From contig CAZOQT010000008.1 of assembly GCA_964582265.1 (NCBI GenBank), forward strand, positions 1-34,485: a stretch of DNA of 34,485 nt, in the 5' to 3' direction. Under the pieces are notes generated by a model, which did no database searches, was not told the origin of the DNA, and was given only the letters and a program-made list of their open reading frames with translations. The position numbers were made by a program, and so were the translations under genes. The first letter of the stretch is position 1. Every line of letters begins with the position of its first letter. Positions 8,333-23,300 of this stretch are shown in pieces. This DNA comes from JBAZYK01 sp964582265 (GTDB lineage Bacteria > Patescibacteriota > Gracilibacteria > UBA1369).

Positions 8333-11300
8333 ATGTCCCAATACAAAAAAACACAACGCATCATTGCCGGCTTAATCCTCTTCTTTTTTCACGTCCAATT
8401 GATGGAGGTGCCTTTGACAAAAGCGGCGCAAGACTGGGGACAAAGTTTATCCAAATTTTCACAGAATTTTAATATACAAAATGCAAAGGCAAATGATCCA
8501 AATCAAATAAAACTTCGCTTAAACCTGGTCGCAATCCTGGTTGAAGACGAATTAATGAATAATCAAACCAGTTACGATGGCCTGAGCCTTGACCCCAAAT
8601 ATAGCGATGAGCTAAAGACAAAATCAATAGCGGAGCGTGTTCGTCGCTATGCAATTGATGTGCAAAGTTCTCAGCCAGAAACCAAATCCATAATTGTAAA
8701 AATCGCCAAGAATGCCAAAGTGGAAGACATTGCTCACATGCTGGAAAAGCATTACCTGGAAGGCGATGGAAGCAAAGACAAAATTACAAAATTGGCTGGA
8801 GTTGTGACAATTGGCAATGTTCCACTGCCGGTTGTAAATAAAAATGGCTATCAATTTATGAGCATGATGCCTTATACTGATTTCGAGGATAAGGTCTATT
8901 TGTTTGATGGCGAAAGCGACCAATATTTACCAAACCCTAACCTTAAATTTGCCAAGGCAGAAGTTTGGCATGGCGTAATCAAGCCACCCCTTAAAGGCGA
9001 AGAAGGTAATAAGTTACTTGCTTCCTATTTTGATAAAAATCATCTTTATCACAATGGGAACCAGGATTACTCCGTTTTTGACAAGAAAATTTTATTTGCA
9101 GATTTGTTCAATGAATTCAAATCAATGAACAAAATGCAATTTAATAATTACCTGCGATATCTGGCGCATTGGGAAGATTTGGCGTATTTGCGCTTTAATA
9201 AGCATTTGGCTGATCAGTTGATGCAAGAAGTTTTGGGGAAATTGAAAGATGAAAAGATACCCACAAATGCAAAAGACGCTATAGCAGCAGCAAAAGATAC
9301 ACAGGCGCAATTAGACAAATATGGGATTGATTCTGTAGGGATGGCAGATGCTCCTTGTGATAGCGATTGTGAAAAAGCCAAAGCAGAAAATCCAAAATTG
9401 CAGCAAAATAATAACTCACAGGAGGCACCGAGCTCAACAAACGGCATGCCGGACATTCAAACTCAACCGCTGATAATGAATTTCTTAAGCAAATATTATC
9501 AGCTGTTTGATAAATTTTTGGGAACAATTAACGATTGGGCAAATTATACAGGCCGATATAAGGCAAGTTATGAAGATCCAAACGGCAATACCTTAAGTGA
9601 TATTCATACAATTCCCGCTCTTATTGGCATTAAAGATGAGGATGTGCGTGTGTATTTAAGAAAAGTTAATTACAGCTTTGAAAAGGCAATTGATGAGCGC
9701 GCCAAAGCACTACAAAGCAATATTTTAATTCCACAAAGCGCGCATCTTTCTGGGACAATCACGTTAAGCAATAAACAGGGAACTTTTGACCTTCTACCTC
9801 AAGATTTTGTAAATTTTTCCGAGCAACAAGCTGATTGGGGTGCAACAACTCTTTATATTAACGGTATGCCTGCTTCATCCCTAAAAAGCGCAGCGGAATG
9901 CAGTGTTTATCGTGGATCTAAAACTGATGGCAAGAATTCCGTTTTAGTTGAGGCCACAAAAAGAACAGATCTTAATAAAGACAATGTTTCTGATCCAGAA
10001 GAGCAGGATCCATTAAAAAAACTCCTTAAAGACATTGTTTTAAATGGTGGATGTTTGGCAGATAACTATAATCACCCGGAAAGATGTTTTAAAACTCAGG
10101 CTAGATTACCGCTTTTTAATATAAAAGGTGCGCAAGAGCTAACTGATCCTAAAGATATCCCTCAACAAAGCCAAACCGATTATCGCGCGTGTTTGGAATT
10201 TAAAGAAAAAAATTTATTTGAAAAATTTCAGGATGATGTAAAAAAGTATTTAACGTTGTATAACCTTTTCCCAGCAGATCAAAAAGATGCTGCTGATGCC
10301 ATGCTGCCAAATTATCAACCAAATGCTCCCGCAGATTTAATTATGCTGTTTGGAGACAAGGGCGTTTTTGTGAATTTGGCTCAAGTATTGGAAAAATTAA
10401 ATATTCCAACAAATGATTGGAGACAAATTGGTGATCAATTTTTAAAAACATTTTCGCCAGTAAACCCAAATCCACTTATTAAAGAATATAATCTGCAAAA
10501 CCCATTCCCTGGTGTTGATTCTCTATATATTAAAATAGAAACTGAACCAGCAAAGGATAAAAACAGCAGTGCTGTATATTTGCCGACAATTTCTTATCAC
10601 AAAGAGCCAACTGAAGATATAAACAATACTCCGTATACAAGTATAACCGAGCAAATGAAGGCTGGAGGATATGCACAAAGCCTACCTATAGATAACCCCC
10701 GTTATGTTTCTTTCCAGAACTTCCAGGGCGGTTATGAAAAAATTGAATATCCCAATGTATTTGCGGCAAAAAGCTATAATGATTTTTTGGCTGCTCTTAA
10801 TGAACCACAAAATTTAATCGTTGATTTGTTTGGTAAAATTGATATTCAAAAAGCAAAAGATAACCAGCAATTTTTAACAAAAATGATTGGCCAGGAAGAA
10901 AAGACTGATCCGAATAATCAAAATATTTACTCTAAAATCAATGCTGCAAAATTAGTTGATGCGCTAACCTGGCGCGATATGGATATAGATCAAAAACATA
11001 AATACGTTTTTGAAAAATACCTGGGCGCTGGGCAAGACCCGTACGTAGAAAAAATGAAAAGTGGTTATGAAGCCATGTATTTTGTAAGCCGTGGGGAAAG
11101 TGACAGTTTTCAAACGCAATTTAATGGTGATTATCCGGAAGAAGATAAAGACGCATCATTTGAAAATGCTTTAGTGGCTGATGATACTCCTCCAACGCCT
11201 GCTCCGGATGATGAAAACGGTGGTAAAAACAAGAAAAGTTTATTGGATGGAATAATTATTTTTGCCTGGTTTAAAGAAATCGTGTCATGGGTAAAAGAAA

Positions 11301-14300
11301 CGACAAACAAATTAAGTGCGACTGTGCAAATGGAACCAATTTGTGCTGTAAAAGATCCAGCTGATTTAGAAGATGGTAGCAACGGTGAATATAGCCAAAC
11401 TGCCAATACTTCCAAATTAATAATTTCGGCAGATAAGACAGCATTAAAAACAGGATCCGGCGATACCATGAAGTTAAAAGTTATTGGTACAGACAATAAA
11501 GATGTGCTCCAGGCTGGAGATAATAACACGATTGTGGATTTGGCGATTTCCAAAAACAATGGTGAAATTGTGCGCATTGCAAGTACTCATCCTATGCAAT
11601 TAAATGCTGGCACAGCCACATTTATTTTGCAGTCGACTGATCTTGTTGGCAAAGTAACAGTAACTGCAATCGCCAAAAATAAAAATCTGACTTCCAATAC
11701 TTTAACTATTAATTCCACTAAGGGCAGTTTAAGAATTCTTTCATATATAAAAAATACGGATACGGTTTATGCCAATAAAATTGCAAATGGCTTTATAATA
11801 AAAGATAAAAATGATCACATAATAGCAGAAGTTAATGGCATAACAGGTATGATCACCATTAAAGATGACGGCTACCAATTACTGACTCAAACTTCAGAAG
11901 CAAATAAGCCGGTGAGGCTTTCTGTACAGCAAAAATCGGGCGATGCAAATATTTTGGGAAAAGTGGTTGCTAGTGTTTTCTTTAAAGTTGATGGCAAAGA
12001 TGCAGTTGTTATTGATAATGCCAATGCCGATTATTTAAAATCTTTTGCGAATTTGGACGGAACACACGTAAAAGACTTGTCTGAAAAAGATGAATACGTG
12101 GTAGAAAAAGCTACTGGCAACTACAACAAAAATGGAGTTTATTTATATGTAAAAAACGGTGAAAAGAAGCTAAAAATAGGCCTGATTGATGCAACAGGAA
12201 ATATTTATTTGGCAGGCGATTATAGTTTGCAAATGAAGTCCCCCGCGCAAAGCACTGATCCGGTTATTTTTCAAATTTTAAGTTCAGATAAGCAGCCAAG
12301 ATTTGAAATTTATATTGGAATTAAAGATCCGCAGGTTCAACTTTTAAAATCTGATGGCGATTATAAAGAATATAATTCTTTAAATCAGGCTGGCGCAGAC
12401 TATAATGAAGTTTTATTGGAAGGAGCTTTCAAAACCAATAATGGCTCAAATGGGGCGGTTCAGAGCAGTGAATCTATTTGGAAAAAGAGCTCTACTTCTG
12501 GAATTTTGCTTGATAGCGATAATGATTCATTGACCGACTTACAAGAAGTCTTGATCGGCGCAGATCCACAAAATCCAGATACAAATGGTAATGGCGTCAA
12601 GGATGGAAGTGAGATAAATCAAAATCAGCATCCAATAAAAAAGAGTTTGCCGCTGTTTAATGATTTATCAATGCAGCATGAAGCCTTTGCCGATATTATA
12701 AGACTTTATAAGCGTGGCATTGTTTCTGGCTATGATGATGGAACATTTAAGCCGGATAAATTATTGACCCGTGAAGAATTCGTAAAACTTGATCTTGGCG
12801 CTATTTGCATTAACTGCACAAAGCTGGATGAAAAAGTTAAATCGTCAATTGATGCGGTTTATAATCAAAACCCTTTTCCAGATAAAAACTTTACGCAAAA
12901 CCTTTTGTATTGTGTAAAAGAGGCAAAGAATCGCTCAATAGTTTCTGGATATAAGGGTGGTGCGGAATCTGGCTATTATTTGCCAACAAACTCTATTACC
13001 CGCGCGGAAGCAAGCAAGATTATTTTGGAAACGGCGCGTCAACAGGCAAATAGTAAAATTGATTTTGATATTAATATTCCAAACGGTAAACCATGGTATT
13101 ACAATTATGTTTTAACGGCACAGAAAGAACATTTTTATCCAAAGGGCAGATTTAATGAACTTGATAATTTAAGTTCAGAGCAGTTTAAAACCTGGCTTGA
13201 TGCGCAGTTACAAGCAGGCCAAAGCAGTAAATTTATTGCCTGGATTTCTGCTGGTATTACCCGTGCGGAGTTTGCCATTATGGTAAGCCGCTTGCTGGAT
13301 AAAACTGACTGTTTTACCGATGATGCGGATAAAGAAGGTCTTCCAGATAATCTGGAAAAATATGTGTATGGCACAAATGCAAATAATCCTGATACAGACG
13401 CAGGCGGGGTTGATGACTTAATAGAAGTTACAAATCAACTTAATCCAATAAATCCAAAAGATGACAATGATTCTGACGGAGATGGAATGCCAAACTGGTT
13501 TGAAGTCAAATATGGCTTAAATCCTTTTGATGCTAGCGATGCAAGTCAGGATAAAGATAATGATGGTCTAACCAACCTGGATGAATTTAAATATGCGACT
13601 GAGCCGACAAATCCAGATACAGACGCTGGTGGCAAGAGTGATGGTGATGAGGTTTTACAAAAATTAAATCCATTAGATGCGACTGATGACAGCCTTAAAT
13701 CTGGTACCAAGACAGGTTCGTATGTTGTTGGTGATAACATTTTTGAAAATTATATTTACGATCAACAGACACCTGCGGCAAATACTTCTTTAATTGATTT
13801 TCAAGATGAAGTTCCTGCAGATGGCAAGAGTAAGCTATTTATTAGAACAGAAATTTTAAATGATAACGGAGACATAGATACTAGTCAAAATGGCACGGTA
13901 AAAATTTACCGTAAAAAAGGTGTGGGAGATTTTGCAAAAATTTCACCAGAACAAGTTAAGTTAAAAAAAGGCGTTGCCGAAACTGAACTTACATCTTCTA
14001 TCCATGCCGGAGAATATATTTTGCAAGCAGAATTAAACGGCTTAAATTTGCCGGTAGATGATAAGTCAATTTTTGTTACACCTCTTGATCCAGCTAAAAT
14101 TGAAATCAAGACTGCTTCACCAATAATTAAAGCTGGCGGACTTTCTAAAACGGCTGTTCATATTTTGTTGGAGGATGAAAATGGAAATATTGTTAATAAC
14201 GGTACAAATCAAATCACTGTAAGCGCCTCTGGTCCTGGAGTAATTGCAGCCGCCGATGAAGACCCTACCAAAGATGGAGCCCAAATTTCCAGCGTGAGTG

Positions 14301-17300
14301 GCGAGTTTGATTTAGACGTTGTTTCTCAAGCTGAAGCTGGCAAAATTATTTTGAATGCGACATATGATCCCGCGAACAGTCTGGATATTACAACAGATAC
14401 ACAGCCGGCTAATCAAAATCAAAAAAAGATTATCGCCCAGGCCACTATTGATTCTAGGGACGATTTGCATTTGGCGTTAAAGGCTTTACTACCTAGTATT
14501 ACATCTGATTATAAATCGGTAACAACTCTAGAAGCAGACATTTTGGATAAAAATAATCAGATTGTAAAAGACTTTTCAGGTACAGCACAGTTTTTACTTT
14601 TACAACCAGAGCTTGGAAGTCTTGTTACAGAAAATGAGGTGAAAGTTAAAGATGGTAAAGCATATGTGAATTTTCAAGCTGCAAATAAAGCTGGCCAAGC
14701 TACAGTTTCTGTTACGCTTAATGGATTTGATCCAGCCAATGCTGTTGTTACCGTAACTCCAAAAGATACCAAGAAAATAGTTTTGGAAGCATTAAATAAA
14801 ACGGTAGAAGGTGACCCGGCAAAGCCAACCGAAATTTTGGCTAAGCTTTATGATACAGACAATAACCTGGCTACAAATGATTCGACTACACAGGTGACTA
14901 TTCGTCTAACTAACGACACTAAGCCTTATGGAACTTTTGACAATCCAACTGTTACTGCGCAAAACGGGGTAGCTAAGTTTACATTAAGAGGAACCGGCAA
15001 AACTGGACCTCTTAATGTGATTGCATCTGCAGCTTCGTTAAAGGAAAATGCTATTAAGCTGCAAGCTGTAAATACAATTAAAGCTGTTGATTTACTAAAT
15101 CTAAATCCACAGGTTTTGTTTGCATCCATGCTTGGATCTGCTTTTGGTGATGTTACAAAAGAAAATTATTTGGCAGGTAATTTGCTATTTGCCGGTAAAA
15201 CACAAAGTGTAGTTTCTTTACTTAGCAATCCAAAACCATATGCGGGATTAATACAAATTGATTATTCAGGACGCATTAAAACTTTAAGCAACGACAGGTT
15301 AAATGCAAATGTTATTCCAGGCAACAATCAAAATGCGCCAACCAGAATCGTATTTACAGACAACATTAGCCAAGAAAATTTGGCGGAGGTTTTTGCAGTT
15401 GGCAAGCCACAAACCACTTCCAAGGCTTTGGCAAAAGAAGCTGATATTAATAACCTGAATGAAGGAATTTATTTACAAAATATTGCAGAAACGGATGACT
15501 ATACAACCGCGCAAAATGGTGAAGGCGTGAGTTTAATTAAACAGGGCAATGAAACAATTAAAATTTATAATAATGGCACAATCAAAGTTTTTGATAACTC
15601 TTTTGCGGTTAAATTTGAACCGGGACAAAATGATTCAAACTTGATTTTACAGGTATATGACAGCGGAATTGCCGTTGCGCAAATTATTTTTGTTTATAAA
15701 TTTGGGGGCGATGTTAATAAATTACCAAGCGATTTTGTGTATTCCGCCCAGGCAAATTATGCACCCGGAGTTTATGTTCACATGCTTAATTCAAGCAAAA
15801 AATTTGAATTGATTTCTGTGTTTTCTGGAAATTCAACTGCTCTCCCACAAGGCGTGTTAATTGTTGATACCGATGAAGAAATGGCTAAATCACAGGCGCC
15901 AGGATTTAGCTATTCATCTCTTGAGGCTGCTATTGATAAACCAGGAATTGGTTTTGAAGGCGATAATAAATTTATGCTGCTCTTTACGAGTGGAAATTCC
16001 GTGGGTGAAGCTAACGTACCATTTGCAAGCGAGATTGGTGTTGTATTAGGTGATCCTACTGTAAGACTCAATAATAAAATTAATGTTTCCAAAACCGGAT
16101 TCACCAAGGATTTGGGTGAAGAAATATATTTTGGAAATGACGTGGTGCAAGAAATGCAGCCAATAGATTACAACTCAGATGGCAAAAAAGACTTATTGGC
16201 AGCTTATGAAAATGGCAAGATGCGTATCCTGCAAAATAACGATGGATATCCAAAGTTTGAAGATAAAGGAGTCTTACTTGATTTCCCAAATGGAATTGTA
16301 AGCTTTGGTGTAGGAGATTTAGATAAAAACAGCCAAGAAGATATAGTTGTGGCCTCTAAAGACAGCTGCCGCAAGGGCGAGATTTGTGTTGATGCGTACC
16401 TTAATAACAACGGAAATTTTGTTCGCAATCATTTTAATTTGGAAGGTTTCACCAATACAAATCGCATAAGCATGATTAGGATTGGAGATGCAAATAATGA
16501 TGGGTTTGCGGATATAGTAACTTCTGACGACGCGGGCACGATTAAAGTTTTTTATAATCGTAACGGAAAATTTGATAAAGGAAGCTTTGTTGGTTCACTT
16601 GGCGTACACATTGATCCTAAAGATAACCTAAAACAGGAACTTTTGGTGGCTTACGATAATATGCCTAAGCCAAAAGCTAATGATTCAACCAGCGAATCAA
16701 ACTTCAGAGATTTACCAGTTGAGGTAAATACTTCTCAAGGTGAAATTGATGCTGCGAATCAAGCTACTGCAGATAAATATTTCCCTGGACAGGCCGGTGA
16801 AATATCCGATACAGCTGCGGCATTGCAAGAAATATTAAATACAAACGCCCCAGGACTAACCACATCTGCACCAGAGCTTACAACCCAAAAGCAAAAAACT
16901 TTTATCTTTGCGGATGCTGATCCTTATCTATTTGCTTCAGAAAAACGGGCCTTGGACTTAACACCACCAACTGACAATATCGCCCGTGGAGATAAGGTTT
17001 CTTATGCTATCAACTTGGTAAACAGTGGAAACAGTATTTTGAAAAATTTGATGATAAGCGATATTGCGCCGTCAATTATGGAAATTGAAAAAGAAAGTAT
17101 TGTTTGTAATAACTGTATAAAGGGGGAAACAATAAAAATTAGCGAAACAGGCCAAAGCTTGCGTCCCTACATTGTAAGTGGCTTTTCGCTCCCTGCAAAA
17201 AGCAGCATAACAATTAGCTATAAGGCCAAAATTAAAGATACTCCAAAAGTAAAAATTTATCTTGGACAAAATTTAAGTGATGGTTATGCGCAGGATAATT

Positions 17301-20300
17301 TTATGGATATTGGCGCTTCTCCGGATGGAAATAATACCGGCAGAATGACTTATTTTTATTCGATTTCACAAAATCCGGTTAATAAAGAAATAAATTATGG
17401 AACTTATGTATCAGCGCCACCTGATCCTAAAAAGGCTGCAGTACCTGCTGTTGATCCACTCGGCGTTGGCACCCCAACTAAGGAATTGTTTGAAGACAAA
17501 GATGATGATGGTATTCCAAAGGTAATTAAAAAATATCAAGAAAAACAAACTGGTGGTCCAAATGTAGACCCAAAAGAATCCGATAATGATGGTGATGGAT
17601 TAATGAATGCCTGGGATGATTTTAACCAGGGCCTGGAAGATGCAGATGCAGCAGTGAGCAATGCTGGTGATGCAGTACAGGCTGCAATTGCCGCTTTCAC
17701 CTGCGCAGGAGGATGTATTCCAATGCCTCTTAATTTTGCCTTTCTGGCAACAGGTTCAATTAGCGCTATGGGCATTCCGGTGGGTTTTGACCCTGGACTT
17801 CCTGTATTCGGATGGGGCTCTCCTACTCCATGGTTTATGTGGCCTGGCGCTCCTTATCAAACTACACTTGGCGGAAGAATTTATCTTTCTCCAACAATGA
17901 CGATGAGCCTTGGGACTGGCATCTGTATTGGACCTTATCCTGTGGGTGCATGTTGGGCTGTAACTATTCCACCAGCCTTACTCGGAATGGCCAAATTATG
18001 TGAATCAATCGCAGGTGGAATTGAAAAAGCTCTTGCTTCTGCCAATAATGCAATCAAATCTGTTAATGATAATTTAACAATTAGCGTTGGTGGTGAACCA
18101 GCTGGCGACGATGCAGATAGCGCAGGAAGAAAAGAAACAGGTGGAGTTAAGGGCAGCGCTACACTTGGCAGTTACCAATATAAAGCCAGCGTGGGCACTA
18201 ATTTCCGTTTACCTGGATTCCCTTCATTTATTACTAAATGGCTAACTGATCAAACTTCAGAAATCATTAATAAATTAACCGATTTGCCGGATTTTTACTT
18301 TTTGTATCCGGACCCAACTTCAATCATTGGCGCAGTTACGCCAACAAAAGACAACAAGCAAAGTGGTAATTCCAAGCAATCACAATCGTTTACCTTGCCA
18401 ACCTTTTCGGCATCCTCATTTAAAGATAAAAATGGAAATTACACTGTGGCAAATGCATTTAATCCAAGCAAGATCTTGTCCTTTATGAACAGCATTCCGC
18501 TGATTCAAATTGACGCCCAAGAGGTTGCCATTAAGATTCCAGCATTATCTGCAAAAGAAATAGAAAAGTTCAAAGCTGATGCTCAACAATGGGTAGAAGA
18601 CGAAAGAAATGAAGTGAACCGTGTTTTGGCTCTGTGGGGTTGTGGCAAGAAACATTTGGATGAAAACTGGACATTGGTAACAGAAAAAGACGATTACGTA
18701 TCGCCTTATCAAACAGCGTGTGACAAATTATTGTTGGAAGCAAGCGATTTGAAAGCGGCTGTGGAAAAAAATATTGCCGTTTTACAAGCGTATCAGGAGT
18801 TACCACGCCAAATTTTGGCCTGGAGAAATATCTATAAGAAATATTTGACCCAAATTATTTGTTATATTGATGCGATTATTCAGTTTACAGGTGGGTATAT
18901 TAAAAAGCAGGAAGATAGAATCATGCTTTGGATAAAAATGATTAAGCAAATTAGGGAATTGATTGAAACTTGGAAGGCAATTCTGGATCTAATTATTAAT
19001 TATCAAGCTTCGTGTGATAGATGTTCTACATCACGTTTTACATTGCTTGAACTTATTTTAAGACTATTTGCGGTCATTCCGGCGCCACCAGTCATTCCTT
19101 TTCCAAAGTGGCCGGATATTTATCTGGACTTATCGCAAATTAAAACTGGACTAAAAATTTTGTGGCCGGATGTAAGGTTCATTCCTGAAAGAATCATCAT
19201 GCCAAAAATTCCAAGACTTATATTGCCGGATGTCCCGACTTTAACTTTGCAATTGCCGACTATTCCTGTGCTTCCTGGACCTCCTAAGATCAATTTAGAA
19301 TTGCCGGATTTACCACCGCTACCTTTGCCTTCACTACCTGATATCCCGCCTCCACCAAAGGTTCCTGGACTTCCGGTGCAAATTAAAATCGTTATCAACA
19401 TTATTAAAAATATTTTAAGAACATTGTGCTTAATCAAAAAAGGCATTCTGCCAGTTTCTGAACTCATGTTAAAAGCGCATATTGAACAGATGACCGAACG
19501 TCCTCTTTCTCCGTTGCTACCAATAGATTTAGGCATCAAGCTGCAGTTCCCGCCAATTAAATATGAATCTTTGGACCGCATTGAAATTGCGGGCAAATTA
19601 AATTTCCAATTGAATTTTACAGCCATCTATAAATTCGTGAATGGCATTGCTGAAAAATGGAATGGCCTGACCACAGACTTTGTAAACATTTTTAACAAGA
19701 CAATTAAAGAAGCTTCCGAGGCTGCACAGTCCGCAGCGGACGCGGCAAATAACGCAGCTAAAGATGCGGTACCACAAGGCAATATTGATGTAGGCGCCGA
19801 TGGCGCAAAACAAAGCGGCTTGATGCAATTAATTTCTTCATTGCCTAGCAAGAGCTCGGTAGATGCAGATACAGCTAAAGAAATTTCTGAAATCGAAGCT
19901 CTTTATAAAGAGCTTACTGGTTCAGAAATTCCAAAGAGCAATAATGTGGCAAATATAGACCAAGTTAATGCGCTTTCAATTCCTGTTGATCAAATGACAC
20001 AAGACGATCTAGCGAGTATTTTAAAACAAATTGAAGACAAAGATCCTTATCTGGGGGCATCCATTAAGGACTTAAAACAAGCCTCAATTGACTTGGCAAA
20101 AGCCTCTAAGCAATATGAAAAATCGAACAAAGAATTTGAAAAGGATATCCATTTAAAGGCTACGCAACGTTATTTGGCTAAGGATGATGTGTTACTAAAC
20201 CGCAATTTGGATGAAGTAAAAGCGGGAATTGCGCTACAGGACATGCCTAAGGTTGAAATACAAACAAAACTTATGGCAATGCGTAATGCCATGATTAGCT

Positions 20301-23300
20301 ATTCTGATGATCATGATAGTGAAAATGATCGTATTAATAACCTCCAAGACCTGGAAAGCATTGGCCGTTATTTGGCTCAATCACGTACACTTAAAGAATA
20401 TTTGAATGCTGGGCAAAATGGAGAAATCCGTGCTGTGGCAGCGGTTGGAAATGATATGACAAATTTGGGTAGTGCAAGCTTTACAACAAGTTTCAATCCA
20501 ACAAAAGCAGCAAATGATAATTTCAAAGCGGCTTCAGATGAATTATCTACCGTAGAAACTTTCCGTAATTTTGCCGAAAATGCTCGTAAAGAATTTACAG
20601 AAAGCACAAGATATTTGGCTGATATAAGCGGTCCTTCACAAAGTGCGGGCAATTTTGCACCTCAAGTGGTTCCTAAGGGAATTTATATTTATAACTCAGT
20701 TGATAAGGTTAATGAGCGATTAATTGAATACACCGCGGAAGTGGATCAACCTGCTCAAATGGCATTTATTGATGTGGATAATGATGGAAACGAGGATTTC
20801 CTCTATGCCTATGGAAGCAACATTTATCTGAAGAAAAATTATAAAAAGCAGGATAACCCACTTTTCTATTCTGGTGATCCCCAAACGCATGTGCTTGCAG
20901 ATTTAATGCCAGCCGCACCTACAGTCAACAATTTTGAAACCGTAGTTAATAATAATAAAAATGTCGAATTAACCTGGAATAAAGCTACATACGCTGACGT
21001 AGATGGTTATGAAATTGCTTATGGTTTAACCCCTGATGCAGTAAATAATTCATCATCCGGCAAGCATAAATTAGGTATAATTTTGGACAATGCGATCCAA
21101 AAAGACACAAATGAAGATCTGATCAAGGTTGTTAATAAAAAAGGCTCATATCAAATTAATGGTTCTCTTCCATCGGAAGATGGCCTAATTGAAGTTGACC
21201 AACCAATTCAAACTAGTGACAATAGCGAAATTGAAATTATCTATAGTTCAGGCGCAAAGATTGTTGTGCCAAGCAATGTTACATATAGAGCTCCTCGTTT
21301 TGATAAAGCCGATATGTTTGCTGACAACATCGAAGGTGATGTTTACTTCACAGGCGCTGAGCGTAGTATTTTGCTTTCTGGATCTAATAAATTTAAGCTA
21401 ACAAACAGTTCCCTTGTTCATGCGATTGTTGAAAGTAATTTGAACTTCATGGTGAATGATCAGGTGGTCTCAACAATTAATATGCCAGCAAATTCTGTTT
21501 TCCAAATTTCAAAAAACTATACCGAACCTGTTTCACTACAGGTTAAAAAAGGTGGGATAGAAGTCATAAATCCGGATAAGGTGGTTCAACATCAAAAACT
21601 TGTTAATGGACTTTTGATTCAACCAAATAATCCAATCATTTCAGAAAACGGAGGAACCGCTAATATAAGATTTTTAAATGGATCATATCTTAGAGTGAAC
21701 GCCAACGAAGATTTAACATTGAAAAAATTGGACACTCCGGAAAGTCCTGATTTGAAAGTAGAGTTACCAAATGGCTTTTATTACGCCCGCATTCGTTCGT
21801 TTGATCATTTAGGATCACTTGGCACTGCATCTTCAATTAATCTGTTAGCGCCAACAATTTGTGCCGACAAAGCTGAGCCAATGCCAAATGGCGGTGATAG
21901 TGAGCGCACAGTGCCGATCTATAAAACTTTAAAAATAGATGCTTCTAAATCTTTTGCGCCTCAAGGCAAAATAATTTCTTATTATCTAGATTTAGATTTA
22001 AACAAAGATGATGACAAAGATGGTGATCCGACCAACGATAAAAACTTTGGCCGTGACCAGGATACACGCGCAGATTCTGACGGAGACGGTGTTACCAATA
22101 ATGACCTTGATGATCCGGTTTTTGAGGTTGGACCTTTTAACAAACTTGGCGACTTTGAAGTAATGCTTAATGTAATTGAAGAGGCCCTTAATAGTGCTCA
22201 ACAAAAAATCACAATTCATGTAGTTGTACCAAAAATTACGCTAGATCAAGAAACGGCTTCTCAAGGTGAAGTTCAAGGCAGTATCGACATGGAAGAAAGT
22301 AATATGCCAATTGAACTGGTAAGAAACCGCGGTGGTGTAATTACCAAAATTACTAGCCCGTCTGCAAATAGTGAAGGTAATTATTTGACTGACGATAAAG
22401 GAAAATTCAAAGTTACAGACCTTAATTTAAAGGACACCGTAGTAATTAAAAATTCTCAGGGAAAAATAATTGGTGAAATTGACCCGAACACAGGAAAAAT
22501 CATATTAAAAGACAATAATTATCATCTGGAAGTTTTGGCTGCACAAAGGCCTTTACTACCTACGCGTATTGTGGTGATTGAAAACAGTACAGGTAAAGTA
22601 ATCAGCACTTTGCTTTTGATTCCGGATACAAATACAGATACAACTATCGATAAAGCTGACTTTGATTATAATGCAAATACTGTAGCTATTTTCCAAGGTG
22701 TGCATGTAAAAGACACAAATACTTTTGATGAATTCGCGTTCGAAAAAATTCCTGCGGACGATGCAAATTACCCAGGGGCAACCGAAATTATTGAAACTAC
22801 AACTAAAAAGCGCGCGGCAATTTTGGACAGTGGCGGCAATTTTTACGCGTTGGATTCACGTTTAAGTTTGCGCTTAAAAGAAGCCAAAAACTTAGATGAT
22901 CCGTTAATTATTCAAATTGTATTTAATGTTGGTGGCGAGAATCAAAGCAGTTCAAATGGTCAAATTATTGGTGAATTCTTTATTGCTGTTCAGAGCAAAA
23001 AAGGACTGCAAATACTGCCAATATCCAAATTCCAATCTTATGTTGATGAAGCTAATAATCGCGGCCCAGGATTCGACACAGATAAAGATGGCATGCCGGA
23101 TCAATGGGAACTGATTTATTCTCTGAATCCAAAAGAAACAGCCGATGCCGGACAGGATATTGATAATGATGGCTTAACGAATTTGGAAGAATTCAGGTCT
23201 GGCGCAAATCCATTTAACAGTGATTCAAATGGCGATGGAATTTCTGACGGTGATGAACTTAAGTATGGACGCACCCCAGGCAAAAAACTAACTTTGCCAT

